Shown here in pieces: positions 42,921 through 50,901 of a stretch of 64,000 nt of DNA. The stretch is taken from positions 230,860-294,859 of the forward strand of contig JACMJZ010000032.1 in the NCBI GenBank assembly GCA_014380365.1, in the 5' to 3' direction. Under the pieces are notes generated by a model that saw only the letters and a list, made by a program, of their open reading frames with translations, did not search any database and was not told where the DNA came from. A program made the translations under genes and the position numbers. The DNA comes from Pyrinomonadaceae bacterium (GTDB lineage: Bacteria > Acidobacteriota > Blastocatellia > Pyrinomonadales > Pyrinomonadaceae). Numbering within the stretch: position 1 is the first letter of the stretch; every line of letters starts with the position of its first letter.

Positions 42921-43850
42921 CTAGACGATGTCGGCGAAATTCTTTTCCATTCGCCTGAAAGCATAGGCTGAATAGACCAGCAAAGCGATCGTAAACCCAG
43001 TTGAAATACTCAGTGCGTCCCAGTTAATTTCTTGCCCGAACAGCGCAGAGCGAAAACCGTCAAGAATGCCCGTCAGTGGATTGAGGTTGTAAATCCATTG
43101 GTACTTTTGGGGCACAATGCTCGATGGATAAATGACCGGCGAAGCAAACATCCAGAGTTGCATGAATACTGGCAATACCACCCCCACATCCCTGTACTTG
43201 ACGTTCAATGCCGACGTCCACATACCGATACCCAGTGTAAGGAGTGTCACCAACAGGATGAGGAGAGGCAGGATGAAAATAGCTTTAGTAACCCCTACGC
43301 CGTAGTAGATCATCAGCACAATAAGATTAAGAAAAGCGATGCCGAAGTCTACCAGCCGTGCTCCTACCGCAGCTCCCGGGATTATCATGCGCGGAAAATA
43401 AACCTTGGTGATCAAATGGGCACTTCCCACCAGGCTATTGCCGCTGCTGGTTACTGCGGCCGAAAAAAATGTCCACGAGAGTAACCCGGCATAAACGAAT
43501 AGCGGATAAGGAATGCCGTCGGACGGTACGCGCGCGAGCTTGCCTAAGAAGATTGTCAGGATCAGCGTAGTCAACAGGGGCTGCAGGACGACCCAAAGAA
43601 TACCAAGCGCGGTTTGCTTGTAACGAACTTTAACATCACGCCAGATGAGAAAGTAGAGAAGCTCTCGATACGCCCATAAATCACGCAGACCAAGTGCTAC
43701 CCATGACTTGGTGGGCTCAATGACGACCAGAGGCTCGCCGCTTAAGACTAAGGGCTTATCAAGCGGCTGATATGGAAGATGAGAAACAGTTTCCTCGGAT
43801 GCAGCTTGTTGTAATGTTAGCGGGGTCTTACCAGTTGTCACATTCATCAA
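42921..43850 (-). CDS. wzm: ABC transporter permease, polysaccharide export (Wzm)
   Basis: 309 residues. Six hydrophobic helices follow an amphipathic N-terminus with LRDLWAYRELLYFLIWRDVK and VRYKQTALGILWVVLQPLLT, the ABC-2 family signature. It forms the channel for undecaprenyl-linked polysaccharide. It is the first gene of the long leftward transcript, immediately followed by wzt. Upstream lies a 300-bp gap to the beta-helix gene terminator. Confidence 0.93.
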   Translation of the reverse strand: MMNVTTGKTPLTLQQAASEETVSHLPYQPLDKPLVLSGEPLVVIEPTKSWVALGLRDLWAYRELLYFLIWRDVKVRYKQTALGILWVVLQPLLTTLILTIFLGKLARVPSDGIPYPLFVYAGLLSWTFFSAAVTSSGNSLVGSAHLITKVYFPRMIIPGAAVGARLVDFGIAFLNLIVLMIYYGVGVTKAIFILPLLILLVTLLTLGIGMWTSALNVKYRDVGVVLPVFMQLWMFASPVIYPSSIVPQKYQWIYNLNPLTGILDGFRSALFGQEINWDALSISTGFTIALLVYSAYAFRRMEKNFADIV

Positions 43851-44149
43851 ATCGAAAGAATCGGCCCACGTGCCGCGGCTAATTTCGCCCTACGAAAGCA
43901 ATCGCAACAAATATTAATAAACGCCCAAAGACTAATTGCACTTTGTCCGAAGGTCAAGGGAGCTTAAGGTTGCAGCTAATGCGAATGCAAATGATAAACC
44001 TTCGATGGCCCATAATGGGTAGAACGTTGGTGAAGGAAAAGCCGGCCCAGGACACGATTAGCGATGGGCGGATAATGGAAGGAGCCGACAAAAAATTCGG
44101 GCAGGCCGAGTAGGCCTGCCCGAAGTGCCGAACCAAAATTCAAGCGGTG
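43851..44149. other. Intergenic region with terminator
   Basis: 299 bp upstream of wzm and downstream of the beta-helix gene. It holds the 44096-44124 terminator and presumably the wzm promoter; no gene is seen. Confidence 0.4.
44096..44124 (-). terminator. Strong rho-independent terminator after the beta-helix gene
   Basis: TTCGGGCAGGCC (44096-44107) and GGCCTGCCCGAA (44113-44124) form a perfect 12-bp stem with a 5-base loop. On the minus strand it is followed by TTTTTTG, a classic terminator for the gene ending at 44150. Confidence 0.85.
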
Positions 44150-45094
44150 CTATTTCTGAATGAAAAGCGTTCCGTTTGGATCCTGGTTAGTTCCATTGCC
44201 CATGATCGTGTTGTTGCCGCCGGTATCGACGAATCCGCCTCCGGCCACACCGAGCGCATTCCCGTTACCGGTAATGACCACTCTGGCGGCGCGGACACGG
44301 GTGCCAGCGCCTACCGTAATTCCCGTCCCGCTACCCGTAATTGAACTATCGTTGATGGCAATATCCGAAGGGCTCGATCCCTGTGTGGAATTGATGCCCG
44401 AGCCGGTGCACGATGAGAAAAAGCTATGCGAGATTTGGCCGCGCGACCCGTTTCCGGCGTTAAGGCAATTTGTGGTCTTGCTTATATTAACGTTATCGAG
44501 CGTCATCTGAGTCGCGTTGGTGGAAGTGTTGTTGATGTTGATTCCCGTGGCGACGTTTCTGATCATCACGTTGCGCAGATGAAGTTGATTAATGGCTTGG
44601 CTACTAGCGGAAATGTCGATGCCTTCCTGGACGAAACCGTCAATGTTTGTGTTTTCAACGAAAAGGGCGGTACCGGCGATGAATCGGATGCCATCTGTAC
44701 CAGTACTTGCTCCGTTGATATCCAGCCAGTTCAGGCGCACCGTTTTGCGCACGTCGGCCGCGTCGGTAATGTTGATAAGAAAGCCTTGGGGCGCGAGAGC
44801 TGCAAGAACTGAGCCATAGCCCTGCCCGGCGCCGCCGCCGTTAACGGTTATTGACTTGGTAATTGTCAGCGTGCCGAAGCCGCCCGGATCGAGCGTGCTA
44901 ATCTCGCCGTCCTTGGCAGTCTTCGAGATGGCGCCGGCGTAAGTCTTACAGGGCGCCGTGCGGCTGCAGGGGTTAACGTCGTCGCCGACGCCCGACACCC
45001 AGGTACGGGTGGCCTGAGCGCTGGCCATAGAAGTGACCGTCAAGACAAAAACTGCAACGGCCAACATATTTAAAGTGAAACGAACCTTACTCAT
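44150..45094 (-). CDS. Secreted right-handed beta-helix protein
   Basis: 314 residues from ATG 45094 with AAAGGAGAATGCATC upstream. The signal peptide (LNMLAVAVFVLTVTSMASAQ) is followed by TRTWVSGVGDDVNPCSRTAP, then repeated Asn/Gly-rich short strands typical of parallel beta-helix proteins (NVMIRNVATGININN, NVNISKTTNCLNAG, INDSSITGSGTGITVG). Family members bind or cleave polysaccharides. No catalytic residue set can be assigned. It may bind the exported polymer or the cell wall. Confidence 0.8.
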   Translation of the reverse strand: MSKVRFTLNMLAVAVFVLTVTSMASAQATRTWVSGVGDDVNPCSRTAPCKTYAGAISKTAKDGEISTLDPGGFGTLTITKSITVNGGGAGQGYGSVLAALAPQGFLINITDAADVRKTVRLNWLDINGASTGTDGIRFIAGTALFVENTNIDGFVQEGIDISASSQAINQLHLRNVMIRNVATGININNTSTNATQMTLDNVNISKTTNCLNAGNGSRGQISHSFFSSCTGSGINSTQGSSPSDIAINDSSITGSGTGITVGAGTRVRAARVVITGNGNALGVAGGGFVDTGGNNTIMGNGTNQDPNGTLFIQK

Positions 45095-45249
45095 GATGCA
45101 TTCTCCTTTTGGGGTTGAGCTTAATTGCTGATAGTACAATCTCGTCAGTGAATGAAGCGAGAAGCTTCGGTCAAGTCCCGGCGCCCAAAGTCGCATGAGC
45201 CTCAGTTACGCTAGAACTTGGGGACATCTTTCTAAAACCAACGGCTGGG

Positions 45250-45279
45250 TTGAGAGGCCCCTGATTGGCGGCCTCTCAA
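45250..45279. terminator. Hairpin after the HYR surface-protein gene
   Basis: TTGAGAGGCC (45250-45259) and GGCCTCTCAA (45270-45279) form a 10-bp stem just downstream of the stop at 45293. No T-run follows on the minus strand, so it may stabilise the transcript rather than terminate it. Confidence 0.5.
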
Positions 45280-45292
45280 ACCTACTCGTCAT

Positions 45293-48200
45293 TTACTTGA
45301 ACTTGAACATAGCCGTATAGCTGCTGCCGTCATTGAGCTTCACTACGAGCTGACGACAGGTTCCAGCCCACGACCCCTCGGTCTTCCAGTTGTAGTGATA
45401 CTGGTCAGGGCTGTAGGTAAGCGTGCTGCCGCCCGGAGTATCGGTGCCCTCTAGGTCAGAGAGCGGAGCCGAAGAGTTGCATGCAACCTGCTGCGACGCC
45501 GGATAGTCAACCGCGAAAATCCCCAGGCCCTTGTTACCACTTAAGCTGAACTTCAAGGGTATTGAGCGCCCCGCGTTGACGTTGTTTATCGTCGGCAAAT
45601 TGTTGACTGGCGAGAAGAAGCCAGTGAAATTATAAAGCACTGTCACGGTAAAAGTTGCGGAAGCGCTGTTGTTATGCGCGTCAGTAGCCGTCACTGTAAC
45701 AGTTGTGGGACCTACGGGGAAGGTCGAACCCGACGCCGGGCTATAGTTGAAAGTGATCGTGCCCGGACAGTTGTCGGTCGCCGTTGCGGGGTTCGGATAG
45801 TTGACGACCATGCTATTAGCTGTCGAGTTTGACGGCAGTTGCACGGTGATGTCTGCAGGCGGTGTGACTACCGGTGCAGTGTTGTCAACTACGGTGACCT
45901 TCTGAGTCACCGATACTGAATTGTTATTGTTCGAATCAGTGGCAACATAACTGACGATCGTCTCGCCCACTGGGAAGGAGTTCCCAGCCGGCACATTGCC
46001 ACGTGCAACGGTAATTGGACCGGGGCAGTTGTCACTCGTAGTGGCGGTGCCCAGAGTTGCATCCAGATTGGTGACCGTTACGCCGCAAGAGGTAGCTCCC
46101 GGACCGGTGTAAAGCGTCACGTCAGCCGGCGCGTTAATGGTAGGCACCGTATTATCGACGACGGTCACGATTTGCGTGTCAATGGCTGTACTGCCGGAAG
46201 CATCGGTCGCCGTATAGGTAACCGTGGTGTTGCCAACCGGGAAGTTGTTGCCGGCAGGAACGCCGGTTCGCGCCACTGTAACACCCGGACAGTTGTCGTT
46301 TGCTGTGGCCGAGCCCAGCGTCGCGTCGTCTACCTGAGCGCCGCACGTAGTTGCTGCCGCGCCGGTGTTAACGCTGACATCTGCCGGGGCCGTAACGGTG
46401 GGCGGAATCGCCGGATCCTCCGTCACAGTTACTTGTTGAGTTCCCGTAGTTGTCAGGCCGGCGGAATTTGTCGCCGTGTAGGTGATGATGGTGGTTCCGG
46501 TCGGGAACACGAAGCTCTCGCATTGCTGATTCGGATTCTGTGGAGTCGGACAGGTAAAAGTGGGAACACCACTCCGACTGATCGAAACCGTTCCGCAGTC
46601 GTCCTCGGCACTAGCCACTCCAAGTTCATCATCCAGCGTCGCCGTGCACGAACTGGTGGTCGCCGAAACATTTGGCGGCACCGTCAGCGTCGGAGGCGTG
46701 GTATCCGTGCCCGTGACCGTGATTGTCTGGGTGCAGGACGCTGATTGATTGTCAGTGCCCGTGGCGGTCCAGACGATGTCAGTAACGCCAACCGGGTAAG
46801 GATCATTAAATCCCGCTTGGTTGGTATATGCCAGATTGTCGCTTCGCCTTCCGAGTATCGTAGCGCTTCCCGAACTTGAAGTCGCTGTGCCTGGGTTAAC
46901 CGTTGCTGGGTCGCACCCATTCGGAGAAGCTGCCGTTTGGTCTGCCGGACAGGTAATTGTCAGGGTGGACCCTCCAGTCACGGTAATGGTCTGTTCACAA
47001 TTGGCACTGCGACCGGTCGGCTGTGCTTCGGGATCCGTCTCCGGATCGGTCGAATACTCGGTTACCGTCCAGGTGATGGTCGTGCTTCCGATCGGATAAG
47101 ACGCGGTCAAAGCCTCCCCATCTTCTCGGCTCCCGGTGACGACGATGTTATTGCCGGTTATGGTCGGTGCGCCGACATTGGAAGAGCTTTGACTTGGATC
47201 CGGCACATAAGCTTGGCCCTCGCCGCTATTGGCCGCCACTGGACCGATGTTGGCTGGACAGCTAATCGTCGGCGCGGGTGAGTCAATTACCGTAACAGTG
47301 AAACTACAGAAGCCACTGCCGGTAGAAGAAGTATTGGTAACGGTCGTGGTTCCGATCGGAAAGAACGTTCCGGAAGCGGGACTACTAGTGACCGTTCCGC
47401 ACGATCCGAAGGCCTCAGGGGCCGCGAAAGTAACATCAGCGCCACCTCCGGCTCCATGAGTTGTCGCGGTAGTGACGATGTCATTGGGACAATCGAGGGA
47501 GCAAGTTGCACCAGCGCCGCCACTAGAAATAACGTCCGAAGACGTCCAGGTGTTGTCGTTGGGGAATTGTTCGTCGGTGGCGCTGCTGACGTTCACCGTA
47601 TTGTTAATCGTCGAGCCGGCGGCGCCAGTCACTGTGTAAGTAAAGGTAAAAGTCGCGCTCGCTCCCGCAGGGAGGCTGGCAATTGACCAGGTAGTGGTTG
47701 GCGTTTCCGCGTCACGAGTAAATAACGGACCCGAGTCCTGACTTGATTCGAGATAAGCTGCGTTAGCGGGAACCGGGTCACTCAACTGAACGGTGCCGGC
47801 TGTATCGGGACCGTAGTTTTTGACCGTGATGTGATAGGAGATGACACCCCCGGCGGTCGCCGTGCCCATCGTGCTGCCCTTAAAGATTGCGAGATCTACA
47901 GCAGGCACTAGCGGGTCTGAAACAGTAAAAGAAATGACGTATCTAGCGGATCCATCCGCGCGGGAAACGAGATAAGCCCGCCAGTTTCCCTTGGCATTCA
48001 CCTGCCGCGTCCCCTCGGGATTCGTAGAGGTAATCGGATCAACCTGGACGACAGCGCCATCCGGGTTGACCCAGTAGATAGACAAAGGTTCCGGGAAACT
48101 GCTGTCTGCTTTGACGCATACCGTTTGGCCCGTGAGGAAACTACTTGAAGCCGCAGTGCAACCTGGGTGTATGTAAGTTGCAATTGATTCGGTTGGCTGA

Positions 48201-48460
48201 GCTTGCGGCATCAGCAGAGGAAGCCGGTTTATGTTGGCTGAATTACGGACAAAAACTTCTTTGGAAATTAACTCATTCCTATTTCGTGTAACCTTTCCAA
48301 ACTCAGTTTGGAGGGCCTTGGCGACCGGCCCAGAAGAGAACGCTAGCGATGATGAAAAAAACGGTACTACCAAAGCCGCCAGCAGCAAAACTCCAATTGC
48401 GAGTAGTGTTACCAGTGATAGAGATCGAGCAGCAGGTGGCGAAACAGTTGGGGGTTTCAT
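45293..48460 (-). CDS. Large secreted HYR/DUF11-repeat surface protein with PxKF-type C-terminus
   Basis: 1055 residues. An N-terminal hydrophobic segment (SLVTLLAIGVLLLAALVVPF, about 14-33) is a signal or membrane anchor. A DUF11-like domain (about 190-305; VDLAIFKGSTMGTATAGGVI, SYHITVKNYGPDTAG) is followed by about six HYR-type beta-sandwich repeats (about 320-905). These carry DNCPG, FPVGNTTVTYTATD and VTVVDN motifs. The C-terminal part (IPLKFSLSGNKGLGIFAVDY, SYTAMFKFK) is the PxKF-like domain. Such proteins mediate adhesion or matrix binding. Repeat copies differ enough not to be a recent duplication. Confidence 0.88.
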   Translation of the reverse strand: MKPPTVSPPAARSLSLVTLLAIGVLLLAALVVPFFSSSLAFSSGPVAKALQTEFGKVTRNRNELISKEVFVRNSANINRLPLLMPQAQPTESIATYIHPGCTAASSSFLTGQTVCVKADSSFPEPLSIYWVNPDGAVVQVDPITSTNPEGTRQVNAKGNWRAYLVSRADGSARYVISFTVSDPLVPAVDLAIFKGSTMGTATAGGVISYHITVKNYGPDTAGTVQLSDPVPANAAYLESSQDSGPLFTRDAETPTTTWSIASLPAGASATFTFTYTVTGAAGSTINNTVNVSSATDEQFPNDNTWTSSDVISSGGAGATCSLDCPNDIVTTATTHGAGGGADVTFAAPEAFGSCGTVTSSPASGTFFPIGTTTVTNTSSTGSGFCSFTVTVIDSPAPTISCPANIGPVAANSGEGQAYVPDPSQSSSNVGAPTITGNNIVVTGSREDGEALTASYPIGSTTITWTVTEYSTDPETDPEAQPTGRSANCEQTITVTGGSTLTITCPADQTAASPNGCDPATVNPGTATSSSGSATILGRRSDNLAYTNQAGFNDPYPVGVTDIVWTATGTDNQSASCTQTITVTGTDTTPPTLTVPPNVSATTSSCTATLDDELGVASAEDDCGTVSISRSGVPTFTCPTPQNPNQQCESFVFPTGTTIITYTATNSAGLTTTGTQQVTVTEDPAIPPTVTAPADVSVNTGAAATTCGAQVDDATLGSATANDNCPGVTVARTGVPAGNNFPVGNTTVTYTATDASGSTAIDTQIVTVVDNTVPTINAPADVTLYTGPGATSCGVTVTNLDATLGTATTSDNCPGPITVARGNVPAGNSFPVGETIVSYVATDSNNNNSVSVTQKVTVVDNTAPVVTPPADITVQLPSNSTANSMVVNYPNPATATDNCPGTITFNYSPASGSTFPVGPTTVTVTATDAHNNSASATFTVTVLYNFTGFFSPVNNLPTINNVNAGRSIPLKFSLSGNKGLGIFAVDYPASQQVACNSSAPLSDLEGTDTPGGSTLTYSPDQYHYNWKTEGSWAGTCRQLVVKLNDGSSYTAMFKFK

Positions 48461-48908
48461 TACTTTCTCCTTGAATCGTCGTGCGATCGCGGTATGGGGT
48501 GGCTAAACCTAGCGGGCAAGCAGGGGCTAGCTATTAAAGAGCTGGTTGAAATGGAATTTGACTCCTGGGCATTCTTTTCCTGGGCATTCTTTATTGTCAG
48601 GCTCTGGGTCAAACGTGGATGAAAGATGGTTACCGATTTGTTTGTTGCAACTTTGCCAATCCGATTTGATGATCTCGTCTACGCTCTAGCAGTAGGAAGA
48701 ACGTTCACAGAACTCAGACGAGATGAGAAGTCACGCCAACGGGAAAAACGTGGACGGTCTAATAGACTATTTCGATTCGCATGTCAAGATTATTTTAAAA
48801 AGAGCCCTTGTATCGTCATGTGGCTTTGAGAACCACTGGTTTCTCATTACTATGGCTTGCTTTTGGTTTTTGGGGCCAAACGGGGGTGCTGTACAGTTGA
48901 ATAATAAA
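48461..48908. other. Divergent intergenic region
   Basis: 448 bp between the HYR gene and rfbB. CTGGGCATTCTTT occurs twice (about 48566 and 48581). Rightward frames here lack codon character or ribosome sites. The region probably holds promoters for both directions. Confidence 0.35.
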
Positions 48909-49931
48909 ATGCAAGAACTTTTTGTCACCGGTGGCGCCGGCTTCATAGGGTCGGCATTCGTTAGAACGTTGCTGGACGAGACTGACTGGCATATTACAAA
49001 CTTCGATGCTCTCACTTATGCGGGAAACCTCGACAACCTCAAGGATATCGATTCATCGAGGCATCATTTCGTTCACGGGAATATCACCGATGCGGGGGCG
49101 GTGCTCGCTGCGCTACCAGAAGGCACTGAGGCCATTGTCAACTTTGCCGCCGAATCGCACGTTGATCGCAGTATCACGAGTGCTGCAGAGTTTCTCCAGA
49201 CGAATATCCTCGGCACGCAGGTGTTGCTTGACGCCGCGCGAGCTCGCGGAGTTAAGCGTTTCATCCAGGTGTCCACTGATGAAGTTATGGGCAGTCTGCC
49301 TGAAGATGAAAACGCATACTTTACTGAGCAATCTGCGTTTGCTCCCAATAGTCCATACGCCGCTTCCAAGGCCGCTGCGGAACATCTGGTTCGTGCTGCC
49401 CACCATACCTTCGGCCTCGACACGGTGATCACGCGCTGCGGCAACAATTATGGCCCGCGGCAGTTTCCAGAGAAGTTTCTGCCGCTGGCAATTTCAAATG
49501 CCCTCAACGAAGATCCCATTCCGGTATATGGCGATGGCCGCAACGTAAGAGACTGGATCTATGTGGACGACCACTGCCGGGCGATAATGCTGGCCATGGA
49601 AAAGGGGAAGTCGGGAGCTGTTTACAACGTTGGTGCACGCAATGAGCGCCGCAACATCGATGTGGTGGGATCATTGCTCGACGCATTGGGTAAACCACGA
49701 TCGCTGATTAATTTCGTGAAAGATCGTCCCGGACACGACCGCCGCTACGCGATGGATCCGCGGCTGATTGAGTCTGAATTGGGTTGGCGTCCTCGCGAAA
49801 CCTGGGAAACCGGCTTAAAAAAAACAATCGAGTGGTACCAGCAAAATACTCGCTGGATCGAGCGAACTCGCAGTGGCGCATACCAGGACTATTACCGAGC
49901 GCAATATGGAAAAGAGGTAAGCGCGACTTGA
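48909..49931 (+). CDS. rfbB: dTDP-glucose 4,6-dehydratase
   Basis: 340 residues from ATG 48909; the open frame extends upstream but without similarity. ELFVTGGAGFIGSAFVRTLL is the NAD loop, STDEVMGSL contains the catalytic Thr-Asp-Glu, and PYAASKAAAEHL is the Tyr-x3-Lys. It converts dTDP-glucose to the 4-keto-6-deoxy sugar, the shared precursor of rhamnose and other deoxyhexoses. It is coupled to rfbD by a TTGA overlap. No rfbA is nearby, so dTDP-glucose must come from elsewhere on the chromosome. Confidence 0.95.
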   Translation: MQELFVTGGAGFIGSAFVRTLLDETDWHITNFDALTYAGNLDNLKDIDSSRHHFVHGNITDAGAVLAALPEGTEAIVNFAAESHVDRSITSAAEFLQTNILGTQVLLDAARARGVKRFIQVSTDEVMGSLPEDENAYFTEQSAFAPNSPYAASKAAAEHLVRAAHHTFGLDTVITRCGNNYGPRQFPEKFLPLAISNALNEDPIPVYGDGRNVRDWIYVDDHCRAIMLAMEKGKSGAVYNVGARNERRNIDVVGSLLDALGKPRSLINFVKDRPGHDRRYAMDPRLIESELGWRPRETWETGLKKTIEWYQQNTRWIERTRSGAYQDYYRAQYGKEVSAT

Positions 49932-50815
49932 AAGTGCTGGTAACAGGAGCAGGTGGAATGGTTGGACGTGCGGTGCGCAGGCATTGCGAGTCCAGCGGCG
50001 ATTTTGTGATTGCGTATGATCGCCAGAGCCTTGACGTCAGTGATCCCGATCTGGTGATGCAGACGATCCTGGCAAATAAACCCGAGGCTATTATCAACTG
50101 CGCGGCCTGCACCGACGTGGATGGGTGCGAGCTGGATCATGAGCGGGCCTATGCGGCAAATCGTGACGGTCCCGAGAACCTGGCGAAAGCAAGTGAGGCC
50201 GTTAACGCAACTCTCGTAACAATCTCCACCGACTATGTGTTCGATGGAAAGAAGGCGGGGTTCTACACGCAAGAGGACACCCCGAATCCTGTGAGTGTTT
50301 ATGGCAGGTCAAAACTTGAGGGCGAGCTTCGTGCCCAGGCAGCGCATCCAAGCGCGACCATCGTGGTTCGTAGCGGTTTCATTTTTGGCAAGGGCGGAAC
50401 CAACTTTCTGAGTACGGTAGTGGAGCGCGCTCGCAGACGTGAAAAACTCAAAGCCATCAGCGACAGTTTCGGAACGCCAACCTATGCCTGGGACCTGGGT
50501 GTGCGGCTGCGCGAGCTGTCCCAATTGAAGCACGCGGGAATTTTTCACGTAGTTAACGCCGGTGATGGGACGAGCTATGAGGAGTTTGCCAGAGCGGCTT
50601 TGGACGCTGGAGGCTTGGCCGGGGCCAGCCTGGAGAGTGTGGAGATGGATTCCCTGCATAGACCGGCGCCGAGGCCCAGGAACTCTCGACTTAAGTGCTT
50701 GACCACTCCGGCGATTGGACTACCTCCGCTTCCATTTTGGAAAGATTCATTGGTGGATTTTGTGACCTTAGGCGAATCCTGGGGTGTCAAGTCCGAGGCA
50801 GGCGCAAACGGCTAA
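49928..50815 (+). CDS. rfbD: dTDP-4-dehydrorhamnose reductase
   Basis: 295 residues from TTG 49928, which overlaps the rfbB stop; AAAGAGGT lies about nine bases upstream, and no ATG precedes the Rossmann fold. KVLVTGAGGMVGRAVRRH is the cofactor loop, STDYVFDGKKAGFY is the RfbD signature, and VYGRSKLEGEL holds the catalytic Tyr-x3-Lys. It makes dTDP-L-rhamnose from the product of RfbC with NAD(P)H. Confidence 0.92.
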   Translation: MKVLVTGAGGMVGRAVRRHCESSGDFVIAYDRQSLDVSDPDLVMQTILANKPEAIINCAACTDVDGCELDHERAYAANRDGPENLAKASEAVNATLVTISTDYVFDGKKAGFYTQEDTPNPVSVYGRSKLEGELRAQAAHPSATIVVRSGFIFGKGGTNFLSTVVERARRREKLKAISDSFGTPTYAWDLGVRLRELSQLKHAGIFHVVNAGDGTSYEEFARAALDAGGLAGASLESVEMDSLHRPAPRPRNSRLKCLTTPAIGLPPLPFWKDSLVDFVTLGESWGVKSEAGANG

Positions 50816-50830
50816 ATTCGCTTTCACAAC

Positions 50831-50858
50831 TTGCCACACGGTAACACTCTGTTATTAT
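50831..50858 (+). promoter_or_regulatory. Candidate sigma-70 promoter before the tyrosine autokinase
   Basis: TTGCCA (50831-50836), a 16-bp spacer and TATTAT (50853-50858) lie 44 bp upstream of the ATG at 50902, within the 86-bp gap after rfbD. The -35 hexamer and its next base match those of the candidate at 17404. Confidence 0.4.
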
Positions 50859-50901
50859 TCCGTATCGTCAGTAATGGTCTGGAATAAAGGTCTAAATAAA
50901 G

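Noticed and set aside
44160-44819. Plus-strand open frames opposite the beta-helix gene.
   Set aside because: The minus strand has a signal peptide, a ribosome site and a terminator; the plus frames are shadows.
46172-47686. Several plus-strand frames of 60-190 codons opposite the HYR protein.
   Set aside because: Antisense to well-supported repeats (HYR motifs) and lacking ribosome sites.
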